Positions 9,608 to 18,986 are shown, counted from the stretch's first letter. The stretch: 64,000 nucleotides of DNA from Hymenobacter sublimis (GCF_023101345.1 NZ_CP095848.1:619501-683500), one strand, 5' to 3'. Made by a program: numbers and translations. The notes: a model not told the origin generated them from the sequence alone.

Positions 9608-10564
9608 ATGGAACAGCAGAAACCAACCGTACACTTGGCCATTGCCTTTGATGAAGGGTACATCACGCCAGTTTATGTGTTGTTAACCTCCATCTTCCAT
9701 CATAACGCTGGTCAGCAGATAGAGCTGCATGCCATTGCTTCCGACGTGCCCGTCGCCGATAAGGAAGCTATAGCCGCGTATGTTCGCCAGCAAGGCGCAC
9801 AACTCCATTACTACGAGCTTGACGCCGACACCACCAGGAATTTTCCCGTGCCCGATAAGAGCGAAGCATGGCTTACTCTGGCCACGTACTATCGCCTTTT
9901 CTTCGCCCAGTTGGCGCCCCCGGATGTTGAGCGCCTGTTGTATCTGGATATTGATTCGCTGGTAGTTGGCGACCTAACCGAAGTTTACCAAGCCGACATT
10001 GGTTCTGCCGTAATAGGAGCCGTGATGGAAGCTGAGATGCCCTTACGCACAGAGTTGGGTATATACCGGCTCGAAGACTACTTCAACGCGGGCATCCTGC
10101 TGATAAATCTGCCCCAGTGGCGGGAGCAACGCACCACCGCGCAGATAATGAAAATTATTGCTGCGCACCCGGAAAAACTGGAGTACTGTGACCAGGATGC
10201 GCTAAATATGCATTTCCAGGGCCGCTGGCACCGGCTGGACTGCCGCTACAACCTGATGAAGGCCTACATTCCCCATGACCTGGCCAAGCGCGACTACCGC
10301 CGGTTCCTAGCCGACAAGGTCATCATCCATTACAATGGCCGCAACAAACCCTGGCACCGTGCCTGTGAGAATAAGCTGAGATTCTTATACCTTGAATATT
10401 TGCGTCAATCACCCCGGGCAAAGCAAGCGCAGTTCGTGCCTAAGCCCATGACACGGCTAGAAATGAAAAAGCTTCTGTGTAGCCGCGTGTTGGAAACCTA
10501 CTTTAACTATCCAGAAGTGGGAAGGGTGTGGCGTCGGGTGAAAGGTGCTTTAGGCAAAGAGTAG
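9608..10564 (+). CDS. GT8 glycosyltransferase, copy 2
   Basis: This 318-residue GT8 enzyme is a close paralogue of the gene at 8382. It shows VHLAIAFDEGYITPVYVLL, the DxD at Asp114-Ile-Asp116 (LLYLDIDSLVVG), DYFNAGILLINLPQW and DQDALNMHFQGRW. The start is set at the ATG at 9608; a TTG two codons earlier is possible. The block 10217-10365 is base-for-base the same as part of copy 1, so the acceptor-binding region was probably homogenised by gene conversion while the N-terminal donor-binding half stayed different. It is preceded by a strong terminator, implying separate transcription. Confidence 0.87.
   Translation: MEQQKPTVHLAIAFDEGYITPVYVLLTSIFHHNAGQQIELHAIASDVPVADKEAIAAYVRQQGAQLHYYELDADTTRNFPVPDKSEAWLTLATYYRLFFAQLAPPDVERLLYLDIDSLVVGDLTEVYQADIGSAVIGAVMEAEMPLRTELGIYRLEDYFNAGILLINLPQWREQRTTAQIMKIIAAHPEKLEYCDQDALNMHFQGRWHRLDCRYNLMKAYIPHDLAKRDYRRFLADKVIIHYNGRNKPWHRACENKLRFLYLEYLRQSPRAKQAQFVPKPMTRLEMKKLLCSRVLETYFNYPEVGRVWRRVKGALGKE
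10217..10365 (+). repeat. 149-bp identical block, GT8 copy 2
   Basis: This is the partner of 9000-9148, with 149 identical bases. The borders are sharp: the codons on each side already differ between the two genes. Confidence 0.93.
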
Positions 10565-10676
10565 AGGGAACATATCAAGAAGACAGCGTGCGGATGAATA
10601 ATAGTAGGATGGCAGGGGCAGCAAGCACCCTGTTATGACCTCAGTGGGCTCTAAAATGATACTGGAGAACATTCCC

Positions 10677-10684
10677 TAATTTTG
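10677..10684 (+). promoter_or_regulatory. Putative -7 box (TAnnTTTG)
   Basis: TAATTTTG fits the Bacteroidota -7 consensus and lies 30 bases before the aminotransferase ATG at 10715. No convincing -33 TTTG is visible, so this is a candidate only. Confidence 0.35.
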
Positions 10685-10714
10685 GGGCATCGATATTTTC
10701 TTCCAATACGTGGT

Positions 10715-11818
10715 ATGACGGTTCCTTTTCTCTCTTTCGCTCCTCAGCATGAACCCATTCGTGAGGAAGTTATGGCCGCTTTGGGTCAGGTGTATGATGC
10801 ACAATGGTATGTACTTGGTCAGCACGTGCGCGACTTTGAGGCGGCGTATAGCACCTTTTCAGGCTCACGGTACAGTATAGGCGTCGCTAATGGACTTGAT
10901 GCTTTGCACCTGTCGTTGGTAGCACTGGGTATTGGGCCTGGCGATGAGGTAATCGTACCATCCAACACATACATTGCCACCTGGTTAGCTATTTCCTACG
11001 TAGGCGCAACTCCCGTACCGGTGGAGCCCGATCCGGCAACATATAATATTGATCCGGGCCGGATAGAAGCTGCCATTACGCCGCGCACGAAGGCCATCAT
11101 GCCCGTACACCTATATGGTCAAGCCTGCGAGATGACGGCTATTATGGAAATTGCCGGCCGACACAACCTATTTGTGGTAGAAGATAACGCGCAGTCTCAG
11201 GGCGCTACGGCTGATGGAGGTGTCACGGGTAGCTTTGGCCATGCCAATGGCACTAGCTTTTACCCGGGCAAAAACCTGGGTGCGTTAGGAGATGCCGGAG
11301 CCGTAACGACCAATGATGAGGCGCTAGCTAAGAAAATTCAGACGTTGCGCAATTATGGCTCGCAGCAGAAGTATTACAACGAGGTAATTGGCTACAACTC
11401 ACGGCTGGACGAATTGCACGCCGCTGTGTTACAGGTAAAACTGCAGTACCTGCCCGAATGGACACGCCAGCGTCAGCAGGTAGCACGCTGGTACGATGAA
11501 CACCTGCAAGGCATTGGCGATTTGCAGCTTCCCGTGACGGTAGAAGGTAGCACCCACGTCTACCATCTGTATGTAGTGCGCACAACTCAGCGAGACGCGC
11601 TTCAGCAGCACCTCACCAGCGCAGGAATCGGGACCCTCATTCACTACCCCGTGCCTCCGCATATGCAGCAGGCATACGCCCACATGGGTATTATGAAGGG
11701 AGCTTATCCTATTGCGGAGGACCTGGCAAATACTAGCTTAAGTCTGCCCATGTGGCCTGGTATGACTGAAGAGCACGTTGCTGCCGTAGTAAAAGGTATG
11801 CAAACCTACTTCAGATAA
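10715..11818 (+). CDS. dTDP-3-amino-3,6-dideoxyhexose transaminase (FdtB/QdtB-type, DegT family)
   Basis: This 367-residue PLP-dependent aminotransferase belongs to the DegT/DnrJ/EryC1 family. The Schiff-base lysine is Lys186 in [16 protein letters not shown], a form of the motif typical of FdtB/QdtB/DesV enzymes that aminate C3 of 3-keto-6-deoxy sugars. [12 protein letters not shown] supplies the PLP-nitrogen-binding aspartate, and [18 protein letters not shown] is a family hallmark. Together with the ketoisomerase at 4205 it should yield dTDP-Fuc3N or dTDP-Qui3N. The start is the ATG at 10715; an in-frame TTG lies 33 bases upstream. The stop codon is immediately followed by the next gene's ATG, so the two are probably translated together. 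Confidence 0.88.
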   Translation: MTVPFLSFAPQHEPIREEVMAALGQVYDAQWYVLGQHVRDFEAAYSTFSGSRYSIGVANGLDALHLSLVALGIGPGDEVIVPSNTYIATWLAISYVGATPVPVEPDPATYNIDPGRIEAAITPRTKAIMPVHLYGQACEMTAIMEIAGRHNLFVVEDNAQSQGATADGGVTGSFGHANGTSFYPGKNLGALGDAGAVTTNDEALAKKIQTLRNYGSQQKYYNEVIGYNSRLDELHAAVLQVKLQYLPEWTRQRQQVARWYDEHLQGIGDLQLPVTVEGSTHVYHLYVVRTTQRDALQQHLTSAGIGTLIHYPVPPHMQQAYAHMGIMKGAYPIAEDLANTSLSLPMWPGMTEEHVAAVVKGMQTYFR

Positions 11819-12790
11819 ATGGATGCTAAAGTGGCACAAGATAGTTCGCAAACTGTTGGTAGCGTGATTCAAGAAGCTTCTGTAGTAACGGTAGGTGTTC
11901 TTTCGTACAACAATGCATCGTATCTGCGCGAGACGCTAGAGAGCATCCGGCGGCAGACCTACCCGAATGTCGAGGTGCTCATCGTGGATGATGCTTCCAC
12001 CGACGACTCCGCGGCCGTGGCCCGGGCCTGGCTGGCGGAGCATCCGCAGGTACGGGGCCGGCTCATTGAACATCCGACCAACCGCGGCATCTGCCCGGCC
12101 TGCAACACGCTGGTGACCCAGGCCCAGGGGGAGTTCATCTGCCTTATCGGCTCGGACGACGTGTATCTGCCCGACAAGCTGGCCGTGCAGGTGCCCTTGC
12201 TGCTCAACGCCCCGCCCGAGGTAGGAGTAATTACCAGCGCCATCGAGTTTATGGACAGTGAAGGCAATACCATTCCTCAGCCGGATGATTTTGCTATTCC
12301 GCATCCCGAAGAAGTGTACGTGACCTTGCTTAACTCTTGCGTCATTGCGGCCATGAGTACATTGGTGCGGCGTTCTTGCTATGAGAGGGTTGGCCTTTAT
12401 GATGAAAGCTTGCCCTTCGAGGACTGGGATATGTGGTTGCGCATAGCTAGGGAATACAAGTTTTTATATTCTCCTAAAGTTAGTGCTCGGTATCGTCGGC
12501 ATGCTAATGCCGTGTTTAATTCGCGCCGCCGTCAAATGGAGGAAGGCTCCTTGATGCTCCTAAACAAAAATAGGGGAGTAAGCTCAGAGGCTGACGCTGC
12601 TATTATTCGTCAGACGCATTTGCGTTCGGAGCTGCTCTACCAGATTGGTAGCCCGCAGGCGGCGCACTGGCTACGGGTGCGGTGGCAGGATGACCGTTCA
12701 CTCACGAGCTGGGTATTGTATATGTGCGCCCGGCTGGGTATACCGGGTAGCGCCGTGATGAAGGCGCAGCACCTACTTGGGCGCCGCTGA
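11819..12790 (+). CDS. GT2 glycosyltransferase (duplicated 3' end)
   Basis: This 323-residue family 2 glycosyltransferase has VTVGVLSYNNASYLRETL, LIVDDASTDDS, the DxD-like GSDDVYLPDKL, and PFEDWDMWLRIA for acceptor and base positions. It begins on the base after the aminotransferase stop. Composition changes inside the gene: bases of roughly 11930-12240 are strongly GC-rich while the following 300 are more AT-rich, consistent with a mosaic origin. Its last 160 bases recur at 14069-14228 after the next gene with six differences, all synonymous. The sugar transferred is unknown; adjacency suggests it may use the amino-deoxysugar made by its neighbour. Confidence 0.87.
   Translation: MDAKVAQDSSQTVGSVIQEASVVTVGVLSYNNASYLRETLESIRRQTYPNVEVLIVDDASTDDSAAVARAWLAEHPQVRGRLIEHPTNRGICPACNTLVTQAQGEFICLIGSDDVYLPDKLAVQVPLLLNAPPEVGVITSAIEFMDSEGNTIPQPDDFAIPHPEEVYVTLLNSCVIAAMSTLVRRSCYERVGLYDESLPFEDWDMWLRIAREYKFLYSPKVSARYRRHANAVFNSRRRQMEEGSLMLLNKNRGVSSEADAAIIRQTHLRSELLYQIGSPQAAHWLRVRWQDDRSLTSWVLYMCARLGIPGSAVMKAQHLLGRR
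12631..12790 (+). repeat. 160-bp direct repeat, functional copy
   Basis: This is the 3' end of the GT2 gene, coding for 52 residues plus stop. It matches 14069-14228 at 154 of 160 bases. The two copies enclose the GT8 gene at 13084-14046. Confidence 0.93.
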
Positions 12791-13083
12791 TTCGTAATGA
12801 CTGTTGCAATATTAAACGGGCCAAGGCTATTCTATCCATTCGAGTAAATTACAAGACGATGAGCATGCGACTCAAAGGATAATTTACCCAAGCTCTACTA
12901 TAAGTTTGCACAGACCCATCATACGCTACTAAATTGCAGAGCCAAAGGTGGACCTAAGGCTACCCGGGATAGACTTTACTTTCTGCCTGCAAGATGCACT
13001 TGCTTTACTGTTTCAGTTTAAAAACTAATAACAGAAAGTTAAAAGACTAATTATAAATAAAGTTCTTACTCGCTTTTTCAAGC
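12791..13083. other. AT-rich spacer upstream of GT8 copy 3
   Basis: This spacer of 293 bases has no convincing open reading frame and no strong hairpin. The last 70 bases are very AT-rich, as is the gene they precede. A TAAGTTTG at 12901-12908 fits the -7 consensus but lacks a -33 partner and is far from the gene. Confidence 0.6.
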
Positions 13084-14046
13084 ATGTCCACCTCTTCTAT
13101 TATCCATTTAGGCTTTTGTTTCGATAAGGGTTATCTTCCACCCTTTTACGTGCTTTTAGCTTCCGTATTTCATCATAACCGTGCTCATAGCATTGTGATA
13201 CACGCTATTGCTACAGGCATAACGGAAGCTGATAAGGATGCATTAGTACAATATGTGGAGGGAAATGGAGGTAGAATCTTTTTCTATGTCGTAGAGCCCT
13301 CCTTAGTGCAAGACTTTGTGCTACCAGATCATGCGGGTAGCTATTTTACCGAGACAATTTTTTATCGTCTATTTTTTGCCAAGCTTGTACCTGCCTCGGT
13401 CGAAACCATTATTTATATGGATATCGATACGATAGTTGTAGGAGACCTAGGCAGCCTATCCAGTCTAGATATAGGTGGGCACCCTCTAGCAGCCGTAGCC
13501 GACGATTGGATGCCTATTCGTAAAGAGCTAGGAATCACTCAGGAAGGTCAGTATTTTAATTCAGGAGTGACGCTTATTAATATTCCTAAATGGAACCAGA
13601 AGCGAGTAACCGAACGCACGACGGAAGTCATTATGACCTATCCCGAGCGAATTAAGCAATTCCCTGATCAAGATGCTCTGAATATGGTGTTGCTCAACGA
13701 CTGGTATAAGTTGGATGTGGGTTATAATTTAACAGGGGTACATTGTCCTTCAACAAACGATAAGACTATATTGGAAGATTACTTAAGGGACAAGGTGATA
13801 ATTCACTTCAGTGGACCTAAGCCCTGGAACATGCTCACTGACTGTAACCATGTCTATCGATATAAGTGGTTCGAGTACTATGAGATGTCTCCGGTCAAAT
13901 CATTTATTAAATATTTTGATGTCAAATTCTCTAAAAGCTTTATTAAAACGTTTATTTATAAGCATGCACTTAAAGCCTATTTAAATAGGCCATATCTAGG
14001 TAAGATAAAACGCGCCATTGTGCCTAAATTAAACGGCAACCCCTAA
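13084..14046 (+). CDS. GT8 glycosyltransferase, copy 3 (inserted, AT-richer)
   Basis: This 320-residue GT8 enzyme shows IHLGFCFDKGYLPPFYVLL, DxD at Asp113-Ile-Asp115 (IIYMDIDTIVVG), QYFNSGVTLINIPKW and DQDALNMVLLNDW. It is more distant from copies 1 and 2 than they are from each other, notably at its lysine-rich C-terminus. It is visibly AT-richer and uses TTA, ATA and AAT codons that its neighbours avoid. It lies between two copies of the 3' end of the preceding GT2 gene, so it was very probably brought in as a cassette by recombination. Donor and acceptor are not readable from sequence. Confidence 0.87.
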   Translation: MSTSSIIHLGFCFDKGYLPPFYVLLASVFHHNRAHSIVIHAIATGITEADKDALVQYVEGNGGRIFFYVVEPSLVQDFVLPDHAGSYFTETIFYRLFFAKLVPASVETIIYMDIDTIVVGDLGSLSSLDIGGHPLAAVADDWMPIRKELGITQEGQYFNSGVTLINIPKWNQKRVTERTTEVIMTYPERIKQFPDQDALNMVLLNDWYKLDVGYNLTGVHCPSTNDKTILEDYLRDKVIIHFSGPKPWNMLTDCNHVYRYKWFEYYEMSPVKSFIKYFDVKFSKSFIKTFIYKHALKAYLNRPYLGKIKRAIVPKLNGNP

Positions 14047-14068
14047 AGTGCTATTTATAGAGACTAAC

Positions 14069-14228
14069 GCTGCTCTACCAAATCGGCAGTCCGCAGGCGG
14101 CGCACTGGCTACGGGTACGGTGGCAGGATGACCGTTCACTCACGAGCTGGGTATTGTATATGTGCGCCCGGCTGGGTATACCGGGTAGCGCCGTGATGAA
14201 GGCGCAGCACCTGCTTGGGCGCCGCTGA
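14069..14228 (+). pseudogene. Orphan 3' fragment of a GT2 gene
   Basis: This 160-base segment still encodes, in one frame, the same last 52 residues and TGA stop as the GT2 gene ending at 12790. It has no start, and a TAG stops the frame at 14058-14060. The six base differences fall in codons for Gln, Ile, Gly, Ser, Val and Leu, and none changes an amino acid. This means the copy diverged while under coding selection in some genome and became a fragment only recently. The best reading is a recombination scar left when the cassette carrying the GT8 gene replaced most of a second allele. Confidence 0.88.
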
Positions 14229-14277
14229 TTTATACCACTTGTCTATTCTTCTATCTGGAGCGAGTTCACGTCCAGAT

Positions 14278-14323
14278 TTACACCGCAGCCGACTTGTACA
14301 AATGCAGGTCGGCTGCGGTGTAA
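14278..14323. other. Strong hairpin in the non-coding gap before the ABC transporter
   Basis: A perfect 16-bp stem (14278-14293 with 14308-14323), extendable by three pairs, surrounds a short loop. No T run follows on either strand, so it is not a classic intrinsic terminator. The rest of 14229-14570 shows no supportable gene. Confidence 0.6.
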
Positions 14324-14533
14324 GTACGGCATCCAGCATCAGCAAAAATGCAACCTAGCAGAGCAAGCCAGCGCACCGCCCGGAGCTTTTCTGGTCTGAG
14401 TTAGATGCTGCGCTGCTGCAAGATGGAAAGGTTGATTACTAAGTAGTTTAAACGGAACGAATGGTAGTAGTCACTACTGCGTAATTGAGTAATAACCAAA
14501 TTGCTGACCAGAATATCTCAAGCATTTATCCCG

Positions 14534-14541
14534 TACCTTTG
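14534..14541 (+). promoter_or_regulatory. Putative -7 box before the ABC exporter
   Basis: TACCTTTG fits TAnnTTTG exactly and lies 83 bases before the proposed ATG at 14625. The spacing to any -33 TTG is not ideal. Confidence 0.4.
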
Positions 14542-14624
14542 CAGCCTTAATCAATGGCGTATAGAAACGAATGCGGTGCAAGTCGCTCGTTTCTAGGCGC
14601 TTTCCATCAAGTTTCCAGCTTAAA

Positions 14625-16397
14625 ATGCTAACAGGTAACATAGTAGCAGAATCCATCAAAAGTATTCTGCGGTATCTGTCGCCGGCGGAGAAGAAACAGG
14701 CAACAGTTATGTTCCTGCTACAGATATTTGCTTCTTTCCTGGATGTATTTGGGTTAGCCTCGCTCATTCCGGTGGTTACCCTGGCCTCGCGACCGGGAGC
14801 AGTGCAGGAGCATAAGTGGTCTGCCTTCCTATATAAAAGCTTGGGCTTTCAATCGGAAACTGCATTCTTCGTGTCTGCCGTCTTAGCAATATTTGTGTTT
14901 TTCTTGGCTAAGAATTTGTTTATCAGCTGGATAAACTACAAGCAGGTTCGATTTACGGCTAAGGTTGCTCTTAAAATTATTGATAGCCAGTACGTAAAAT
15001 ACATTGGTCTTCCTTTCTGGAAGTTTCAAGAAATCGGCACGTTTGAAGTAGTGAACGAAGTATTGACTGTCCCCAATGCCTATTTGAACGGGATAATACG
15101 GCAGGTATTCGTCGTGCTTTCCGAAATAATTATCGTGTTGATTGTGGTGCTGGGCATCTTGTTCTACCAGCCCATGCTGTTCGTAATTCTGGCCGTTACT
15201 CTGGTTCCGGCTACCGTAATCACCTACAAAGTCCTGCGTAACCGGGCTCAGCAGCTAGGCCACGAGCGGGATTTGCAGGCACCGAAAGCGTACGGCATTG
15301 TAAGCGACACCTTTGCCGGCTATGTCGAGCTAAAGCTAGCTCATAAGCTGCAACTGTTCCGCCAGCGAATCAACACCAATCAGGCACTGATGCAAAGCCT
15401 GGATGCCAAGGCGTACGTATACGGGCTGCTGCCCGTGCGCATCATTGAGATGGTGTCCATCCTGGCCGTTATCACTATTATTCTGTACGCGCTGCTTATT
15501 ACCGGTGACACGGCCAGCCTGGTAACTATTGTGGGCTTGTTTGCCGCCGCCGCCTATAAGCTGATGCCCTCCGTGAATCGGATTCTGGCCAGTATGGTCA
15601 CTATGAAGCAGCACTTGTACACGCTGGAGGCCCTGCAAGCGTATGAGGAGTCGCAATGGCAGGAGCATAAGGTAAAGCAAGTTCCTGCTATTAGCTTTCA
15701 CCACCAGGTGGAGTTTAATAACCTCAGCTTTGCCTTCCCAGGAAGTGATACCCCAGTGTTGCGGGGAGTAAGCTTTACCGTTCGTAAAGGAGAGAAAATA
15801 GGATTTATCGGCAGCTCCGGATCTGGTAAAACCACGCTGATGAACTTGCTGCTACGTTTTTACAGCCAGCAGACAGGAGAAATCCTAGTTGATGGTGTAC
15901 CGCTACAGTTGGAGAATACAGAAGCCTGGCACCGGCTGGTAGGTTACGTGAAGCAGGATACTTTCCTTATGCAGGCCTCTTTGCAGGACAATATCACCCT
16001 CGGAGAAACCAACCCTGATCCGCAACGGCTACAGTACGCGCTGGAGCAAGCCTCCCTGGCCGATTTTGTGTCTTCGCTGCCGGAAGGGCTGAATACAGTA
16101 TCAGGAGAGCGGGGGGCTCGTTTGTCGGGTGGTCAGCGCCAGCGCATCGGTATTGCCCGAGCTCTATATAAGCAGACGCAGATTCTGGTGATGGACGAAG
16201 CCACTAGCGCGTTGGATACCCAAACAGAAAGAGAAGTCAGCGAAGCCATCAACAAGCTTTCGGCCACGGACATTACCATCTTCATCATTGCGCACCGGAT
16301 TACTACCCTGCGTCAATGCGACCGAATTTACGAGCTGAAAGACGGACGCATTGTTGCTGTGCATACGTACGACGAGCTAATTGCCCGGCACGTATAA
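14625..16397 (+). CDS. ABC exporter, PglK/MsbA-like lipid-linked glycan flippase
   Basis: This 590-residue half-transporter has an N-terminal domain of six membrane helices (about residues 30-320) and a C-terminal ATPase. The ATPase shows Walker A GSSGSGKTT, signature LSGGQRQRIGIARAL, Walker B ILVMDEATSALD and a switch histidine in FIIAHRITTL. FLLQIFASFLDVFGLASLIPV at the N-terminus resembles PglK-type flippases of lipid-linked oligosaccharides. In this locus it is the obvious candidate for moving the assembled undecaprenyl-linked glycan, since no Wzx protein is seen. The start is placed at 14625; an ATG at 14571 would add 18 residues that do not look like a natural N-terminus. Confidence 0.88.
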   Translation: MLTGNIVAESIKSILRYLSPAEKKQATVMFLLQIFASFLDVFGLASLIPVVTLASRPGAVQEHKWSAFLYKSLGFQSETAFFVSAVLAIFVFFLAKNLFISWINYKQVRFTAKVALKIIDSQYVKYIGLPFWKFQEIGTFEVVNEVLTVPNAYLNGIIRQVFVVLSEIIIVLIVVLGILFYQPMLFVILAVTLVPATVITYKVLRNRAQQLGHERDLQAPKAYGIVSDTFAGYVELKLAHKLQLFRQRINTNQALMQSLDAKAYVYGLLPVRIIEMVSILAVITIILYALLITGDTASLVTIVGLFAAAAYKLMPSVNRILASMVTMKQHLYTLEALQAYEESQWQEHKVKQVPAISFHHQVEFNNLSFAFPGSDTPVLRGVSFTVRKGEKIGFIGSSGSGKTTLMNLLLRFYSQQTGEILVDGVPLQLENTEAWHRLVGYVKQDTFLMQASLQDNITLGETNPDPQRLQYALEQASLADFVSSLPEGLNTVSGERGARLSGGQRQRIGIARALYKQTQILVMDEATSALDTQTEREVSEAINKLSATDITIFIIAHRITTLRQCDRIYELKDGRIVAVHTYDELIARHV

Positions 16398-16464
16398 AGC
16401 TACAGGCTAGCACTCACCGGCTGGCCACGTAGCGGCATGAGATGTCAATAGTAGTACAAGCGCA

Positions 16465-17664
16465 ATGAGAATTCTAATTTCTACATGGTCGTTGCAGGTA
16501 GGCGGGGGCGAAGTGCTGGCCATGAACCTGGCGGCAGAACTGCAGCGCCGGGGGCATGAAGTATATGTTTTCAATCAGCGGGCTGAGCTGATTGATCATG
16601 ACTTGGTAGCTCGCTTGTTACCCCCGCAAGTGAAGGTTCTTTCGATGGCTGATAACCCGAAAAGCACGTTCTGGGCCTACAAGATAAATGCCCTGCAAGG
16701 TCTGCTGGGCCGGCCGGCAACCTTCTACAACCAGCGGCAGCAAGCGTACTTGGTCGAGTGCCTGCTGCGGTACAAGATTGATGTAGTTAGCAGCCACGCT
16801 ACCGTCTCGGATGACATTTGTGCCCCCGTTGTTGAACGCCTCGGCCTACCCCTGGTTATTACCGAGCACGGCGAATACACCAAGTTTCTGCAGGAAGGTC
16901 GTCGGGACTTTTTGCCGGTACTTCAGGTAGCAAAGCGAATTCTGGCTGTATCTGACTACTGCCGCCACAAACTGGAACGGGCATTCCCGAGCCTACCCCC
17001 CGTGCAGACAGTGTACAATGGCGTTATTACGGAAGCTCATGCTGCCGAGACAACTCGTCGTGCGCTGGCTATTCCGGCCGAAGCATTTGTATTCGGCATG
17101 GTGGCGCGGGGGATTGAGGACAAAGGCTGGCGGTACGCCGTACAAGCGTTTCAGCAGGTGAAAGCCGCTCTGCCAGCTCGCGCCCTGCGGTTGGTGTTGG
17201 TGGGAGGCAGTCCCTACCTGAAAACGCTGGCCGACGAGTACGCGACGGACCCAGATATTATCTTTACCGGACAAGTGCCTAACCCGGATTTCTACGTGGC
17301 AGGCTTTGATGTGGGGCTGTTGCCCACCTATTTCCGCGCAGAGGCGTTGCCACTGGCTATCATCGAGTACATGGTGAGCGGCAAACCCTCCATTGCTACC
17401 CGCGTCGGTGGTATTCCGGAACTGCTGGAGCCCAGCGCGGGGCACACGGGGCAGCTGGTGGATATAGAAGCCGAAACCTACACTCCCAAGCTACGCATGC
17501 TTACGGAGGCTATGGTCCGGTACTGCACCGAGCCAGTCCTGTACGCAGCTCACGCGGCGCACTGCCGACAGGCCAGCCAAGAGTTTTCCATGGCCGCCTG
17601 CGCCGAGCACTACGAACAGGCCTTTAGCGCCGCTTTACATTCTACTGTTAATTCTGCTACATAA
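16465..17664 (+). CDS. GT4 glycosyltransferase
   Basis: This 399-residue GT-B enzyme of family 4 has an N-terminal acceptor domain starting MRILISTWSLQVGGGEVLAM, with a glycine-rich loop. The C-terminal donor domain includes FGMVARGIEDKGWRYAVQAF, and RAEALPLAIIEYMVSGKPSIA carries the E-x7-E motif. It closely resembles the next gene in motif order and wording (VYNGVI, KGW-YA), so the two look like an old tandem duplication. The stop TAA shares its last A with the next gene's ATG, indicating translational coupling. The specific sugar is unknown. Confidence 0.87.
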   Translation: MRILISTWSLQVGGGEVLAMNLAAELQRRGHEVYVFNQRAELIDHDLVARLLPPQVKVLSMADNPKSTFWAYKINALQGLLGRPATFYNQRQQAYLVECLLRYKIDVVSSHATVSDDICAPVVERLGLPLVITEHGEYTKFLQEGRRDFLPVLQVAKRILAVSDYCRHKLERAFPSLPPVQTVYNGVITEAHAAETTRRALAIPAEAFVFGMVARGIEDKGWRYAVQAFQQVKAALPARALRLVLVGGSPYLKTLADEYATDPDIIFTGQVPNPDFYVAGFDVGLLPTYFRAEALPLAIIEYMVSGKPSIATRVGGIPELLEPSAGHTGQLVDIEAETYTPKLRMLTEAMVRYCTEPVLYAAHAAHCRQASQEFSMAACAEHYEQAFSAALHSTVNSAT

Positions 17665-18974
17665 TGAAGGTGCTATTTACAACCTTCTGCTTGGAGAAGG
17701 CCGGCTCTCATATAGTAGCCCTAACGCTTGCTTCCGGAATTGCGCAACGGCATGAGGCTTTTTTCTTTAATCAAGGCGAACAGCTAGTCGACCAGGGCAT
17801 GGTCGACCGGTACCTGTCGCCAAAGGTGAAGCTAGTGGACATGAACAGCTATCCATTGGTAAATAAGCTGGCCTGGAAGTTAAACGGCTTGTTGCAGCGG
17901 CTTACTGGGTACGCTGGCTTTCACGAGGCTTGCAAAACGATGATGTTCTTATACACCATCGTGCGCCACAAGATTGAGGTGGTGCATAGCCATGAAATCC
18001 TAACCAAACAGTCGCGCCTCAATGCCGTGCTACGATTTCTGTCCGTGCCCATTGTTGTTACAGATCATAGTGGGTACACAATGCTTCGTAAAGTGCAGGA
18101 CGTCTCGTTTATTCCCTACGCCAATAAAGCCCGAGCAATTATTGCCGTCTCGGAGTACGCAGCGAAAGCTCTGCTTTATGGCGACCAAAGCGGGGTATCT
18201 GAGCAGGCGCGGGCGCTGGGCCAGAAAATCATTGCCTCCGATTATCATACGGAAGCCGAAACGTTAAAGCACAAAGAGCTAGCTACTGGTCAGGATGAGC
18301 CGCTGACCGTACCGGTCGCCACAATTTACAATGGGGTGTTACGGCACCAAGGTACGTTGCCGCCGCCTGAGGTAATTCACCAGGAACTAGGCATTGCCCC
18401 GGGGAGCTTTGTGTTTGGAATGGGAGGCCGGGGAACTGAGCAGAAGGGGTGGCACTATGCCTTGGCGGCGTACCAGCAGCTAAAGCAGCGGCACCCAACC
18501 CGTAAGTTTGCCTGGCTGTGCATGGGGGAAGGCCCGTGTCTGACGGCTATGCAGCATGAGCTGGGAGATACTGCCCCCGATATCATATTTCTGGGCAATG
18601 TGCAGAACCCCCACTACTACATGTCGGCCTGCCGGGTAGGGCTGGTACCCTCCAGCTTTAACGAGGGGCTACCCCTAACGATTGTAGAGTTTTTCGAGCA
18701 CCGGGTGCCCGTTATCGCCAGCGACCTGTGCGGTATTCCGGAGGTAATAGTTCCGGCCAACCACGAGCCGGGCGGCCTGCTGATTGAAATGGAAGAAGAC
18801 CTGACTCCCCGGATTGCCAGCCTGCTGAAGAATATGGAGGCCTACGTTACCCAGCCTGAGCTGTGGGAAGAGCACGCCCAGGCCGCCCTCTCGATTCGTA
18901 AAATGTTTGACGTAGAGGAGTTCGTGCAGGCCCATGAGCAGTTATACACCAAGGTGCTGTTTTCTTCGAAGTAA
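17664..18974 (+). CDS. GT4 glycosyltransferase, paralogue of its upstream neighbour
   Basis: This 436-residue GT-B glycosyltransferase has a GT4 donor domain. The N-terminus MKVLFTTFCLEKAGSHIVAL parallels the upstream gene. ATIYNGVLRH, FGMGGRGTEQKGWHYALAAY and SFNEGLPLTIVEFFEH (E-x7-E) mark the C-terminal half. It is longer than its neighbour mainly through an insertion around residues 170-215 between the two domains. The start overlaps the previous stop by one base. The pair may act in sequence on the same lipid-linked acceptor; this is inferred from coupling and similarity only. Confidence 0.86.
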   Translation: MKVLFTTFCLEKAGSHIVALTLASGIAQRHEAFFFNQGEQLVDQGMVDRYLSPKVKLVDMNSYPLVNKLAWKLNGLLQRLTGYAGFHEACKTMMFLYTIVRHKIEVVHSHEILTKQSRLNAVLRFLSVPIVVTDHSGYTMLRKVQDVSFIPYANKARAIIAVSEYAAKALLYGDQSGVSEQARALGQKIIASDYHTEAETLKHKELATGQDEPLTVPVATIYNGVLRHQGTLPPPEVIHQELGIAPGSFVFGMGGRGTEQKGWHYALAAYQQLKQRHPTRKFAWLCMGEGPCLTAMQHELGDTAPDIIFLGNVQNPHYYMSACRVGLVPSSFNEGLPLTIVEFFEHRVPVIASDLCGIPEVIVPANHEPGGLLIEMEEDLTPRIASLLKNMEAYVTQPELWEEHAQAALSIRKMFDVEEFVQAHEQLYTKVLFSSK

Positions 18975-18986
18975 CCACTCAGAGTA

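Noticed and set aside
12901..12908. TAAGTTTG as the promoter of the third GT8 gene
   Set aside because: It fits the -7 pattern but has no -33 partner and lies 175 bases before the start codon. In AT-rich DNA such matches arise by chance.
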